Shown here piece by piece: positions 1 to 8,100 of a stretch of 64,000 nucleotides of DNA. A program made the position numbers and the translations under genes. This DNA is from Bradyrhizobium sp. JYMT SZCCT0428. Its GTDB lineage: Bacteria > Pseudomonadota > Alphaproteobacteria > Rhizobiales > Xanthobacteraceae. The stretch lies in NCBI RefSeq assembly GCF_018131075.1, contig NZ_JAFCLS010000018.1, positions 62,001 to 126,000 on the forward strand, in the 5' to 3' direction. How positions within the stretch are numbered: position 1 is the stretch's first letter; every line of letters begins with the position of its first letter. The notes under the pieces are model-generated. The model saw only the letters and a list, made by a program, of their open reading frames with translations. It was not told the origin of the DNA and did no database searches.

Positions 1-71
1 GAACGAAGGCAAGCAGCCGCGCTGACCGCCGCTTGTTTGCAAAGCGCAGTCCGCATGTGACGGTTGATCGG

Positions 72-365
72 TTACATCCCAACACGGTTCAATAGGTAGC
101 TATCTCTGATCCTATCGATAGCGCGTTGAGGTGAGATGTAGTCGACCTCACCGCGCGTCAGGCCGATGTCCATCAGCGCTCTGTCGTTCATGTCGGCCAA
201 GCTCTGGCGTTGGCGCCGCGCCTGAAACGCACGCCAATATCCCTTGAGCAAGCCGAGGACGTTCCGCGTCGATGCGGCCATTGGTAATGCGATGGGCAGG
301 TCGAGGCCGAGCCCTGCGGCATCGCGCTCGGTCCCGGATGTGATGTTCGTCTGTTGGGGTGGCAT
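72..365 (-). CDS. DUF1127 (YjiS-like) small protein
   Basis: A 97-aa protein with a DUF1127 domain in its second half (about residues 38-85): an aromatic and arginine-rich stretch (YWRAFQARRQRQ) followed by the hallmark L-x-D-M-x-D-R-A-L-x-D-I-G-L pattern. The N-terminal 35 residues are low in recognisable features. DUF1127 proteins are small basic proteins; some relatives bind RNA or affect phosphate, carbon or stress responses in alphaproteobacteria, but this member's job is unknown. The start ATG at 365 follows a purine-rich AGCAGGAGC stretch. A hairpin terminator lies only about 45 bp upstream on the same strand, so the leader may be regulated or the gene may have its own promoter in between. 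Confidence 0.85.
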   Translation of the reverse strand: MPPQQTNITSGTERDAAGLGLDLPIALPMAASTRNVLGLLKGYWRAFQARRQRQSLADMNDRALMDIGLTRGEVDYISPQRAIDRIRDSYLLNRVGM

Positions 366-410
366 CGGATGCTCCTGCTGTTGCGCGGGCAGGGAGCATG
401 GCCAAACAAA

Positions 411-437
411 AGGCCCCGTCCGATGCCGGCGGGGCCT
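411..437 (-). terminator. Orphan Rho-independent-type terminator upstream of the DUF1127 gene
   Basis: The stem AGGCCCCG pairs with CGGGGCCT across an 11-nt loop. Read on the minus strand it is followed by TTTTGTTT, the usual layout of an intrinsic terminator. No annotated minus-strand gene feeds into it; only the short ORF at 464-541 lies upstream. It therefore ends a small transcript or acts as a leader attenuator for the DUF1127 gene. Confidence 0.65.
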
Positions 438-463
438 GGTGAAAAGATCGCGTCGTCGAATTT

Positions 464-541
464 CTAGCGCGCGACTCCTTCCACGGCCCAGCGAGAGCGG
501 GTCATGTTTTTACGGTTCGCGGTGCATACGACGTTGATCAT
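464..541 (-). CDS. Candidate 25-aa small ORF before an intrinsic terminator
   Basis: ATG at 541 and TAG at 464 give a 25-codon ORF with several Arg/Lys, one Trp and one Cys. There is no run of one amino acid that would mark a classical attenuator peptide. It ends 26 bp before the terminator at 411-437, so ORF and hairpin could form one small transcription unit or a leader of the DUF1127 gene. The Shine-Dalgarno match is weak and no homologue is recognised. The stretch 366-683 otherwise shows no gene. Confidence 0.3.
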   Translation of the reverse strand: MINVVCTANRKNMTRSRWAVEGVAR

Positions 542-683
542 GAAGCGTAGCTACCACGGAAATCGTGCCAAATCAAGGGATGTGCCGGTGTGGCTCGCAT
601 CCTGGAGGCGAGCGAGCCGCAATCCACTTCGCACGAAAACGTAATGTGTTGGCACGGCCTTTCCCTCAGCCCATAATGGGGCG

Positions 684-1502
684 ATGCTCTTCATCGAAGC
701 CAATGGCGCAAAAATCCCCGCGATCGGGCTCGGCACCTGGGAACTGCGCGGCAAAACCTGCGCGCGTCTGGTCGAGCAGGCGCTGCGGCTCGGCTATCGC
801 CACATCGACACCGCGCAGGCCTACGAGAACGAACGCGAAGTGGGCGAGGGGCTGCGCGGCTCCGGCGTCAAGCGCGGCGAGGTGTTCGTCACGACCAAAA
901 TCTGGACCACGCATTTCGCGCCCAATGATCTCGAGCGATCGGCGAAGGAAAGTCTCGTCAGGTTGCGCCTGACCGAGATCGATTTGTTGCTGCTGCACTG
1001 GCCCAATCCGCAGGTGCCGCTGTCGGAGACGCTGGGTGCGCTGGCGCGGGTCAAGCAGCTCGGGCTTGCCCGCCATATCGGCGTTTCCAATTTCACCGTG
1101 GCCCTGATCGAGGAGGCGGTGGCGGCGTGCCCGGAGCCGCTGGTCTGTGATCAGGTCGAATACCATCCCTATCTCGACCAGACCAAAGTAATCGAAGCCT
1201 GCGCGCGCCACGGCATGGCTGTCGTGGCCTATAGCCCGGTCGCCAAGGGCCGCGTCAAGAACGACCAGGCCCTGCTGCGGATCGGCGACCGCTATCGCAA
1301 GACATCGGCGCAAGTGTGCCTGCGCTGGCTGGTGCAGCAGAACGTGGCGGCGATCCCGCGGACCTCGAAGCTGGAGCGGCTGTCTGAAAATATCGAGATC
1401 TTCGATTTCGAACTGTCGGACGCCGACATGCGCGAGATTTCCGAGATGGGCAGCGCCAATCGCCGGCTCACCGATTTCGGCTTCGCACCGAAATGGGATT
1501 GA
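684..1502 (+). CDS. Aldo/keto reductase
   Basis: A 272-aa AKR-superfamily TIM barrel, probably an NADPH-dependent reductase of aldehydes or keto sugars (AKR3/AKR5-like, 2,5-diketo-D-gluconate reductase type). The catalytic tetrad is visible: Asp42 and Tyr47 in HIDTAQAYENE, Lys72 in TTKIW and His105 in LLLHWPNP. The C-terminal cofactor-loop region (IPRTSKLERLSENI) is also present. Length is normal for the family. The ATG at 684 follows GGGGCG. The TonB/TolA-like gene begins 57 bp after its stop on the same strand. The physiological substrate cannot be told from sequence. Confidence 0.9.
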   Translation: MLFIEANGAKIPAIGLGTWELRGKTCARLVEQALRLGYRHIDTAQAYENEREVGEGLRGSGVKRGEVFVTTKIWTTHFAPNDLERSAKESLVRLRLTEIDLLLLHWPNPQVPLSETLGALARVKQLGLARHIGVSNFTVALIEEAVAACPEPLVCDQVEYHPYLDQTKVIEACARHGMAVVAYSPVAKGRVKNDQALLRIGDRYRKTSAQVCLRWLVQQNVAAIPRTSKLERLSENIEIFDFELSDADMREISEMGSANRRLTDFGFAPKWD

Positions 1503-1558
1503 GCCGCGGTCGCGCCGGGCGGTATTCTCAAGGCCCGTCGCAAGGCCCTTCGGTTTTC

Positions 1559-2401
1559 ATGAACCTGCGCCAGATCATACCTTCGGACATGACGGCTTCA
1601 GCGATTGCCCATCTGTCGCTGCTGGCGTTGCTGCTTGTGTTCTCCGACGTGCATCCGTTCGGCGCGGCCGCACCTGAATCGATCGCGGTCGATATCGTCG
1701 CGCCGCAAGACATTCCTGAAAAGCAGGACATCCCCCAGAAGGCCGAGATCGAGAAGACGCCCGAACCGGCTGCGACGCCGACGCCGCAGCCTGATTTCAC
1801 CGCGCTCGACAAGCCCGCGGCGTCGGCGGCGCCTGCGGTTCAGCCACCTGCGGTTCAACAGCCGCCTCCGCCGCCGCCACAGAAGCAGGCGGCAGTGGCC
1901 GCACCGAGCCCGGCGCCGCCAGCCGCGCCACCGCAGGGAGTGACGCAGACGCCGGCCTACAAACCGCCCGAGCCTGATCTGTCGGTCAAATACAACGTCA
2001 TGCTCGGTCTGCCGCCGCCGATGGAACCGAGCGCGCCGTCATCCGGCGACAAGGGCAAAGACAATTTCGACGCGCCCGCGACCACGTCCGCCGACATCAA
2101 TTCAAGCGTCGTCGCGGCGTTCCGGCGGCACTTGCGGACCTGCTCGAAACTTCCGCCCGCGTTGAAAGGCTCCGACGACGTCAAGGTCAAGCTGCGCGTG
2201 TTCATGGGCCAGGACGGCAAGCTCGCGGCGGAACCGCAGCTGATCGAGGCCAGCGCTTCGGCCAAGGGCCCGCTGTTGATGCGCAGCGCCATCAGCGCGC
2301 TGCAAGCCTGCCAGCCCTATGCGATGCTGCCGGCCGACCGCTACGGCGAATGGAAGGTGCTCGACCTCAGTTTTACGGTGCAGGATTTCGCTGGTTCGTG
2401 A
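1559..2401 (+). CDS. TonB/TolA-like proline-rich envelope protein
   Basis: A 280-aa protein with an N-terminal signal anchor (about residues 13-29, rich in Leu/Ala), then a long Pro/Ala/Glu-rich linker (about 50-150) and a compact C-terminal domain (about 185-277) with two cysteines. That domain begins VVAAFRRHLRTCSKLP and resembles TolA/TonB C-terminal domains. This is the layout of proteins that span the periplasm and reach the outer membrane. I chose ATG 1559 because the 22 upstream in-frame residues overlap the aldo/keto reductase and the hydrophobic anchor starts properly from here. No exbB/exbD or tol genes are adjacent, so it may act on its own or with a distant motor. Confidence 0.7.
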   Translation: MNLRQIIPSDMTASAIAHLSLLALLLVFSDVHPFGAAAPESIAVDIVAPQDIPEKQDIPQKAEIEKTPEPAATPTPQPDFTALDKPAASAAPAVQPPAVQQPPPPPPQKQAAVAAPSPAPPAAPPQGVTQTPAYKPPEPDLSVKYNVMLGLPPPMEPSAPSSGDKGKDNFDAPATTSADINSSVVAAFRRHLRTCSKLPPALKGSDDVKVKLRVFMGQDGKLAAEPQLIEASASAKGPLLMRSAISALQACQPYAMLPADRYGEWKVLDLSFTVQDFAGS

Positions 2402-2499
2402 TATTTTTCGATGCGTTTTCCCGGCGCGAACTAACGGGAATAGCCGCCCCGGGATAAATGAACTGGTAGATGCGCGATCACCTAACTGGAGGCAGAGCC

Positions 2500-3321
2500 A
2501 TGATCAAAGACATTCTTGTCAACCTGTCTTACGGTACATCGCAAGATGGCGTTTCCAATTACGCCTTGTCGGTTGCGGAAACATTCGGCGCACACATCAT
2601 GGGGACCGCCTTCTATCCGGCAGTGGTTGGTGACGTTGACCTGTCCGCTAACTTTATGCGAGTCCAGCAAGTTGAAGCTCACAAACGCGCAGAGTCCGTG
2701 GCGACCGCGTTTGACGAGGCGACGCGTCGCGCCGGCGTTTCAGCCGAAACACGCAGAATTGAAACTGACGTCCGCGACGGACCAACCCAGTTTGCGCATA
2801 TCGCAAGACGATTCGATCTTTCCGTCATTGGCCAATTTGAAGGGGACCGGGATCATCGAACCACGAATATCGTCCTTGAGGCCGCGCTGTTCGAATCCGG
2901 AAGACCGGTGCTGATCGTACCTTTCATTCAGAAGGAGCGCCTCAAACTCGATCATGTCATGGTGTGCTGGGATGGCAGCCGGGCAGCCGCCCGAGCGGTC
3001 GCCGATGCCCTGCCGTTTCTTATCCGCTCCGGCACGACGAGTATTGTTGTTGCGGACACTCAGAGCGCCAAAAGCGCAGACCTTCCGGGTGCTGACATCG
3101 CGACCCACCTGGCTCGTCACGGAGTAAACGCCACGATTGAGCGCATCCCCGTCAGCAAGATCCATGTTTACAATGCAATCCTGTCATATGCAGCCGATAC
3201 AGGTGCCGACCTCATTGTCATGGGCGGGTACGGGCATTCCCGGCTGCGGGAATTTATTCTGGGTGGGACGACGCGTGGTATGCTTGCCTCGATGACCAAG
3301 CCGACATTGATGTCGCATTGA
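2500..3321 (+). CDS. Universal stress protein with two USP domains
   Basis: A 273-aa cytoplasmic protein made of two USP alpha/beta domains. The first (about 1-145) is diverged. The second (about 150-273) keeps the nucleotide-binding pattern G-x2-G-x9-G-T/S in MGGYGHSRLREFILGGTTRG. USPs bind ATP or other small ligands and help survival in stress, starvation or low oxygen. ATG 2500 is chosen because a good GGAGG-type ribosome site sits 9 bases upstream; the earlier in-frame ATG at 2470 has none. A nitroreductase follows 187 bp downstream on the same strand. Confidence 0.88.
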   Translation: MIKDILVNLSYGTSQDGVSNYALSVAETFGAHIMGTAFYPAVVGDVDLSANFMRVQQVEAHKRAESVATAFDEATRRAGVSAETRRIETDVRDGPTQFAHIARRFDLSVIGQFEGDRDHRTTNIVLEAALFESGRPVLIVPFIQKERLKLDHVMVCWDGSRAAARAVADALPFLIRSGTTSIVVADTQSAKSADLPGADIATHLARHGVNATIERIPVSKIHVYNAILSYAADTGADLIVMGGYGHSRLREFILGGTTRGMLASMTKPTLMSH

Positions 3322-3508
3322 TCGGCTCTTGTTGCGGTGACAGCTGGTAGGAGGTCCTACGGGCTTGCTTGACGCAAGCCGGATGCCACTGCCTGATCAG
3401 ACTGCCCGAGGTGACGGTACGTCCGAACCTCACGTCTTCCTTGCGCGAAGGCGAAGAAACCGCGAAAATCCGGGTCAGTTCAGCAATCATCTGGGGAATC
3501 TTAGACAC

Positions 3509-4186
3509 ATGAAGTTTGATGACGTTATTCTCGGTCGCCGAAGTATCCGCGGTTACAAGCCCGATCCGGTACCCAGGGAGCTGATTGCGGAAATCATCGC
3601 TCTGGCGATGCGCGCTCCGTCGTCGATGAACACCCAGCCCTGGAATTTCTATGTCATCACCGGCGAACCGCTGGACCGGATCCGCGCCGGCAACACCGAG
3701 CGGATGGTGGCGGGCATACCGCAGTCGCGCGAATTCCGCACCGGTCAGGGTTTTGCAGGTCCGCACCGCGACAGGCAGGTCGGGGTCGCCAAGCAGCTAT
3801 TCTCCGCAATGGGGATCGCACGCGATGACAAGGAAGGGCGCCAGGACTGGGTATTGCGCGGCTTCCGTCAATTCGACGCCCCTGTATGCGTGATCGTGAC
3901 CTATGACCGCGTGCTTGACGGTAGCGACGATACGCCCTTCGATTGCGGCGCGGTGGCGACCGCCCTGGTCAATGCCGCCTGGTCTCGCGGGCTGGGCGCC
4001 GTGATCAACAGCCAGGGCATCATGCAATCACCCGTGGTACGCGAGCACGCCGGAATAGCCGACGATCAGGTCATCATGAAAAGTATCGCACTGGGCTGGC
4101 CGGATGAAAGTTTCCCGGCAAATGCGGTCGTGTCCGAACGCAAGTCTGTCGAGGAAGCGACGGTGTTCGTCGGTTTCGAGAACTAG
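3509..4186 (+). CDS. Nitroreductase family flavoprotein
   Basis: A 225-aa FMN-dependent NAD(P)H oxidoreductase of the nitroreductase fold. The N-terminal FMN phosphate-binding motif RRSIRGYK (about residues 10-17) and the APSSMNTQPWNF segment are clear. The C-terminal GLGAVIN and ALGWPDE motifs complete the flavin site. Members reduce nitroaromatics, quinones or enones; the native substrate is unknown. ATG 3509 lies after GGGGAATC. The 48 residues of open frame upstream look non-coding. It follows a universal stress protein and precedes a small membrane protein on the opposite strand. Confidence 0.88.
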   Translation: MKFDDVILGRRSIRGYKPDPVPRELIAEIIALAMRAPSSMNTQPWNFYVITGEPLDRIRAGNTERMVAGIPQSREFRTGQGFAGPHRDRQVGVAKQLFSAMGIARDDKEGRQDWVLRGFRQFDAPVCVIVTYDRVLDGSDDTPFDCGAVATALVNAAWSRGLGAVINSQGIMQSPVVREHAGIADDQVIMKSIALGWPDESFPANAVVSERKSVEEATVFVGFEN

Positions 4187-4258
4187 GCGCGCAGACGGGC
4201 CGGCATGCATGAGGCCAATACCGGCCAAAATGCCAGCAAGTTCACTGCCTTTATCCTG

Positions 4259-4402
4259 TCAGCTCGCGGTCGGCGATTTGAGAATGGGAGCAAACCGCTC
4301 GGAGAACGTTGCCGCTTTCGTATCGCGGGCTGCCGAGATGAAATTGTAAACAGGCACTGAGACGACTGCCAACAAGATGGCTCCGAGAATGAATTTACTC
4401 AT
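4259..4402 (-). CDS. Small single-span membrane protein (47 aa)
   Basis: A 47-codon ORF. The ATG at 4402 follows a strong AAGGAGGATGG ribosome-binding site and the TGA ends at 4259. The protein begins MSKFILGAILLAVVSVPVYN, a hydrophobic helix of about 17 residues. A short polar tail follows, with charged residues (ARDTKAATFSERFAP). The likely topology is a single membrane anchor with a short tail. It is convergent with the nitroreductase, 72 bp from that gene's stop. I do not recognise the family. The strong Shine-Dalgarno and the sensible hydrophobic start are the main support. Confidence 0.65.
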   Translation of the reverse strand: MSKFILGAILLAVVSVPVYNFISAARDTKAATFSERFAPILKSPTAS

Positions 4403-4693
4403 TCCATCCTCCTTTTCCGGGTGCTGATGGGCAGAGATTGCGACGGTCTTGTTTCAGGAGCGTTTCGTGGTGTTGAAGAACGGTTTCGTTCAACGGAACG
4501 TGTAGTGGCGCCCTCGAGCGTTAGCCATCACCGACGTCTCGTCGGAATCGTAGATCGCGGCATCGCGACGCGGCAGGCCATCATCTGCAGGTCCGTAGGC
4601 GGATTGGAGCCGAAGGTGTAATCCGCCGCTTTTGTTTTCGACGAACGGCGGATTACGCTGTTGCTAACTCGCCGTGCATGCTTTCGCAGATTG
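4403..4693. other. Intergenic stretch without a recognisable gene
   Basis: About 290 bp between the 47-aa protein and the first palindromic repeat. Short ORFs here have neither ribosome sites nor family resemblance. It should contain the promoter of the small minus-strand gene, but I could not place it with confidence. Confidence 0.4.
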
Positions 4694-4779
4694 CCGTCAT
4701 TGCGAGGAGCGAAAGCGACGAAGCAATCCATTGGTGGGTCGAGGCGATATGGATTGCTTCGCTTCGCTCGCAATGACGG
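4694..4779. repeat. Palindromic repeat, family A (CGTCATTGCGAG type)
   Basis: An 86-bp imperfect hairpin. It starts CCGTCATTGCGAG and ends with the reverse complement CTCGCAATGACGG, with the inner motif AAGCAATCCA mirrored as TGGATTGCTT. Further copies lie at 6276-6354 and 31694-31809. It sits just past the 3' end of the secreted protein gene. Confidence 0.85.
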
Positions 4780-4805
4780 GCAGAGGGGCTCGGTAATTCC
4801 ACAGC

Positions 4806-5474
4806 TCAATCCGCCCTGCGGGCGCAGACCGGCTTGATCTCGGAAAGAACCGTGCTGAGGCCATCCACAATGGGCTCTGCATCGGTCGCCGTGGCGGATA
4901 TCTGCAGTTCGGGAAAGTAGAGTTGAAAGGTACGGCGGGTGCGGCCGGCATCGTTGGTGTTTTCGCTCTCGCCACGGATCACCCGGAGAACGCAGGATCC
5001 AACCGCGGTTGTTCCTTCTGACCTGAATCTGTAGGAGGTCGTGCTGGTTTTCTCCTCGGTGGTATGCTCGCCGTCCGTTGTCAGCACGCGCATCGTGTAG
5101 GTCACGTCCGATCGACGATCAAAATTCCTGGGCAGTCCATCGGCCGCATATTTCGCGGTACGATGCGAATATTTGCCGACATACGTCGTCCACCACTCCG
5201 ACGATGCGAGGGCTCCATCGACATAAATTGCCTTCGACACGAAAACGGGTGGGTTTGGGCGGGTCGACGGCGGTATCTCCCGAATCCAGACGACGTTACC
5301 GCCCGATGAGTCTCGATAGGCCTGAACGAGCTTCCTCGTCCCGTCCTGACCATGATAGGCCAACTCGACGGGAACCGTGGAGTTCTTGATCGCGTTGCAG
5401 TCGACGGCAGGCGCGGGTTGCGCAGACGCAGAGCTGGCAAACAGCAAAAGCGATAGGGAAAGAAGAATGCGCAT
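4806..5474 (-). CDS. Secreted protein of unknown function
   Basis: A 222-aa protein with a clear Sec signal peptide (MRILLSLSLLLFASSASAQ, cleavage near residue 19). The mature part is beta-rich with few recognisable motifs. It has two cysteines in the core (one just after the signal, CVLR later) plus one near the C terminus, so a disulfide is possible. No catalytic motif is recognised. The start is set by the signal peptide. It is flanked by palindromic repeats on both sides and has no operon partner, so context gives no clue. Confidence 0.7.
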   Translation of the reverse strand: MRILLSLSLLLFASSASAQPAPAVDCNAIKNSTVPVELAYHGQDGTRKLVQAYRDSSGGNVVWIREIPPSTRPNPPVFVSKAIYVDGALASSEWWTTYVGKYSHRTAKYAADGLPRNFDRRSDVTYTMRVLTTDGEHTTEEKTSTTSYRFRSEGTTAVGSCVLRVIRGESENTNDAGRTRRTFQLYFPELQISATATDAEPIVDGLSTVLSEIKPVCARRAD

Positions 5475-5589
5475 GGATTGTCCGGTATGCGGTCGGCCAT
5501 CCCAACCCGCTATTATCCGTGTCGTCTGTCGCTCATGCCAGCTTGAAAGTTCAATCGCGGCTCCAGAGAGGGTAGGGCGGATGGTCTCC

Positions 5590-5716
5590 CGTCATTCCGG
5601 GACGCGCGTAGCGCGGGCCCGGAATCCATCAGGCCGCGTACATTGTCGCTCAATGGATTCCGGGCTCGATGCTGCGCATCGCCCTCAGATGCGCGATTGC
5701 GCATCGGGGAATGACG
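5590..5716. repeat. Palindromic repeat, family B (CGTCATTCCGGG type)
   Basis: An imperfect inverted repeat beginning CGTCATTCCGGGACGCG and ending GGGGAATGACG. Inside it the CCCGGAATCCA motif is mirrored by TGGATTCCGGGC. This copy has an extra insertion (TGCGCATC-rich) in the right half. Related copies are at 36048-36129 and 45082-45161. Confidence 0.8.
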
Positions 5717-5729
5717 CCGGATGGGATTG

Positions 5730-6275
5730 CTTTGGCTGCGACAAATCAACCCGACGGGCAAATCAATTCCGATTTACGGAAATCATGTCAAGCTCCAAAT
5801 TTCGGAAAAGCAAAAATATTTCCCTTTCCTTTGACCCAAATCACCGGCACATTCTCATCCATCCCGTCCCACTCAGAGGGGCGTTGGCCATCGTCACAAC
5901 GAGGGGCGGGTCGCGGTGGACGCCGATGTTGCGATTGACGGTCGCGGCTGAAGCGTACGGCGAAAGCGTGTGGTCCTGGCGCCCGTAACGGCGTCAAGTC
6001 TTTCGGAAGCCAACGCTTCCGAGGGGCGACGGTGGCAATAGAGGCCGTCTCACCGGGGAGAGCGCGTCATAAGCCGTAAAGCCATTGCGCAGGGAATGTC
6101 GGATGTTCTCCGCTGCCCTGTATGCTCGTGTGCAGCCTACTTAGCACAATTCGCACACGAGATCGCGGGTGCAGCGCGCATCCGGCATTCCCTGCGCCCT
6201 CTGTCATCAGAGGGAGCGAAAGTTACCTTCGAACCTCGGGCGCACAGTGCCGCGAGAAGGCGAAACTGTATCTTC
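5730..6275. other. Decayed dispersed repeat-like element, non-coding
   Basis: No credible gene lies here. The sequence around 5738-5765 (CTGCGACAAATCAACCCGAC and on) and 6030-6240 matches what I remember as a dispersed, degenerate element found many times in Bradyrhizobium and relatives. That is recollection, not a search. It runs into a family A hairpin at 6276 and contains a strong nested inverted repeat at 6087-6197. Confidence 0.45.
6087..6197. repeat. 111-bp nested inverted repeat (cruciform/RNA hairpin)
   Basis: The outer arms 6087-6105 and 6179-6197 are 19 bp each with a single mismatch (GCGCAGGGAATG-T-CGGATG against its complement). The inner arms 6125-6133 (CTCGTGTGC) and 6153-6161 (GCACACGAG) pair perfectly. 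The two stems are nested, so a transcript would fold into one long bulged hairpin. Confidence 0.8.
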
Positions 6276-6354
6276 CGTCATTGCGAGCGCAGCGAAGCAA
6301 TCCATCGCGCCGGGTAACGATAGAATGGATTGCTTCGCTACGCTCGCAATGACG
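6276..6354. repeat. Palindromic repeat, family A
   Basis: A 79-bp copy with ends CGTCATTGCGAGCGCAGCGA and the mirrored CTACGCTCGCAATGACG around a GAT-rich centre. It lies 21 bp from the DUF599 stop codon, where it could stabilise that mRNA or help end transcription. Confidence 0.85.
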
Positions 6355-6375
6355 CGGAGAGAGTTCGCGTCTCCC

Positions 6376-7053
6376 TCAGCTTCCCATCGCCTTCCACGCA
6401 TTCGACGCGAACTGCCGGCGCCAGGTCACGATCACGACCATGGCTGTCGTGACGAACAATACCCAGGGACTGACGAACCAGCCGAGATAGCCGAGCGCAA
6501 AGAAGAACGAGCGCTGGCCGCGATTGAAATGCTGGCCCGCGGATTCGAACAATCGCGTGGTGCGGATGACATGGGCTTCCGCCTCAGGGGTGCCTTTTTC
6601 CGAGGCCGGCGGCATCGCGCCGAGCAGGATGGCGACATAGTTGAACAGGCGATAGGCCCAGGAGAATTTGAAGAAGGCGTAGGTAAAGATCAGGATCAAC
6701 CCGACGCATTTGATTTCCCACAGAGCGGGCGAGGGGCTGAGATCGATCGGCAGCGCAGCAAGCACCGCCAATGCGTCGTTGGTGGCGCGCAGCAGCGCCA
6801 GCCCGCCGCCGATCGCGATCAGGCTGCTGGAGGCAAAGAACGCGGTGCCGTTCTGCAGCGAAGCCATGATCTGCATGTCGACCATGCGGGTTTCGCGATC
6901 GAGCAGGTTTCGTATCCAGACCTCGCGATAGATATGCATGCGGGCGGACAGGCTGTCCCGGCCGTAGGCGGTACGTTCGAGGGTGAAGGCATAAACCGTC
7001 CACTCCACGACGAAGAACGTGATGGCCGCGATATCGACCCAGTATCCGGTCAT
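6376..7053 (-). CDS. DUF599 integral membrane protein
   Basis: A 225-aa inner-membrane protein of the DUF599 family. Four hydrophobic segments are visible: about 5-25 (DIAAITFFVVEWTVYAF), 70-90, 110-145 and 190-212. The cytoplasmic loop ERTAYGRDSLSARMHIYREVWIRNLL is typical of the family. Function is unknown. The C-terminal part includes HFNRGQRSFFFALGYLGWF, also conserved. The start ATG at 7053 fits the first membrane helix. It is divergent from the glutathione transferase gene (101 bp between starts), which may share a control region. Confidence 0.85.
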   Translation of the reverse strand: MTGYWVDIAAITFFVVEWTVYAFTLERTAYGRDSLSARMHIYREVWIRNLLDRETRMVDMQIMASLQNGTAFFASSSLIAIGGGLALLRATNDALAVLAALPIDLSPSPALWEIKCVGLILIFTYAFFKFSWAYRLFNYVAILLGAMPPASEKGTPEAEAHVIRTTRLFESAGQHFNRGQRSFFFALGYLGWFVSPWVLFVTTAMVVIVTWRRQFASNAWKAMGS

Positions 7054-7154
7054 GCTGCATTCCCCGTCGTCGTCGCGTGCTCGGGTCAGATGTACAGGTT
7101 GAACGATTGCGGTGCACTATGCCATGATGGCGATCCCAACAGGATTTCCTTGAA

Positions 7155-7811
7155 ATGTTGAAACTGATCATCGGCAACAAGAACTATTCGTCATGGTCGA
7201 TGCGGCCGTGGCTGGCGCTGCGCGCCAACAATATTCCGTTCGAGGAGGTCGTGATTCCCTTGTACACGGACAACTCGGCCGACAAGCAGCGCATCCTGAG
7301 CTTCAGCGATGCGGGAAAAGTGCCGGCGCTGGTCGATGGCGATGTCACGGTGTGGGATTCGCTGTCGATCATCGAGTATCTCGCCGAAAAATTCCCGCAA
7401 GCGAAACTGTGGCCGGAAGATCGCGCGGCTCGGGCCCATGCGCGTTCGATCTCGGCGGAGATGCATTCGGGCTTCATGGCGCTGCGCAACGAATGCGGCA
7501 TGAACCTGCATCGCCCGGTCCGTGCGGTTGCGCTGTCGGATGATGCAAAGGCCAATGTGGCGCGGGTCCAGGCGATCTGGGCCGAGTGCCATCAGCGCTA
7601 TGGCAAAGCGGGGCCGTTCCTGTTCGGCGCCTTCTCCGGCGCGGACGCGATGTTCGCACCGGTCGTGCATCGCTTCCGCACCTACGCGATTCCGGTCACT
7701 GGCGATGCGCAGCGCTACGTCGATGCGATGGACGCCCTGCCGGCGTTCCAGGAGTGGACCCGCGACGGGCTGGCCGAAACCATGCTGATCGAACGGCTGG
7801 AGGCGATCTGA
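7155..7811 (+). CDS. Glutathione S-transferase family protein
   Basis: A 218-aa cytosolic GST with a thioredoxin-fold N domain (about 1-80) and an all-helical C domain (about 90-215). The N terminus KLIIGNKNYSSWSMRPWLAL carries the active-site serine region typical of zeta/YfcF-like bacterial GSTs. VPALVDGDVTVWDSLSIIEYL holds the glutathione-binding cis-Pro and the DS pair. It likely conjugates glutathione to electrophiles or reduces peroxides; the substrate is unknown. It is divergent from the DUF599 gene. Confidence 0.9.
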   Translation: MLKLIIGNKNYSSWSMRPWLALRANNIPFEEVVIPLYTDNSADKQRILSFSDAGKVPALVDGDVTVWDSLSIIEYLAEKFPQAKLWPEDRAARAHARSISAEMHSGFMALRNECGMNLHRPVRAVALSDDAKANVARVQAIWAECHQRYGKAGPFLFGAFSGADAMFAPVVHRFRTYAIPVTGDAQRYVDAMDALPAFQEWTRDGLAETMLIERLEAI

Positions 7812-8100
7812 GGCAGGCGGCGCTTGGCCCGTCCGGTTCCAATGGTCCTGACCGTACCCGCCCTGGCTGCGGTTTGGGGCCGGGCGAGGGGAAATTGCGG
7901 CCGGAATAGCGGCTATGCAAATTCCCCCAAACGGGCATTTAACACACTGAAATATCTGTAAAATATCCGTTTTCGTAAGGCCCCGATGTTGCTGGCTTTT
8001 TGGGCCTTTGGTGTGCTAGGTTGACGCAGGGTTCTCAAGTCGGCCGATCGCTAGCGGGACAACTAAGCGCCGCCGACAATCTTGCGTGATGGAGAGGGCG

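Noticed and set aside
1..60. Possible end of a plus-strand gene at the window edge
   Set aside because: Two frames reach stops here (at 23-25 and 58-60), but too little sequence is present to choose or identify a product.
2401..3508. FixK/FNR-type box (TTGAT-N4-ATCAA) near the USP and nitroreductase genes
   Set aside because: I looked because such genes are often oxygen-controlled, but found no acceptable match.
6169..7161. 330-codon plus-strand frame across the repeat and DUF599 region
   Set aside because: It is antisense to DUF599, which has clear membrane helices; the 5' part lies in the non-coding repeat.
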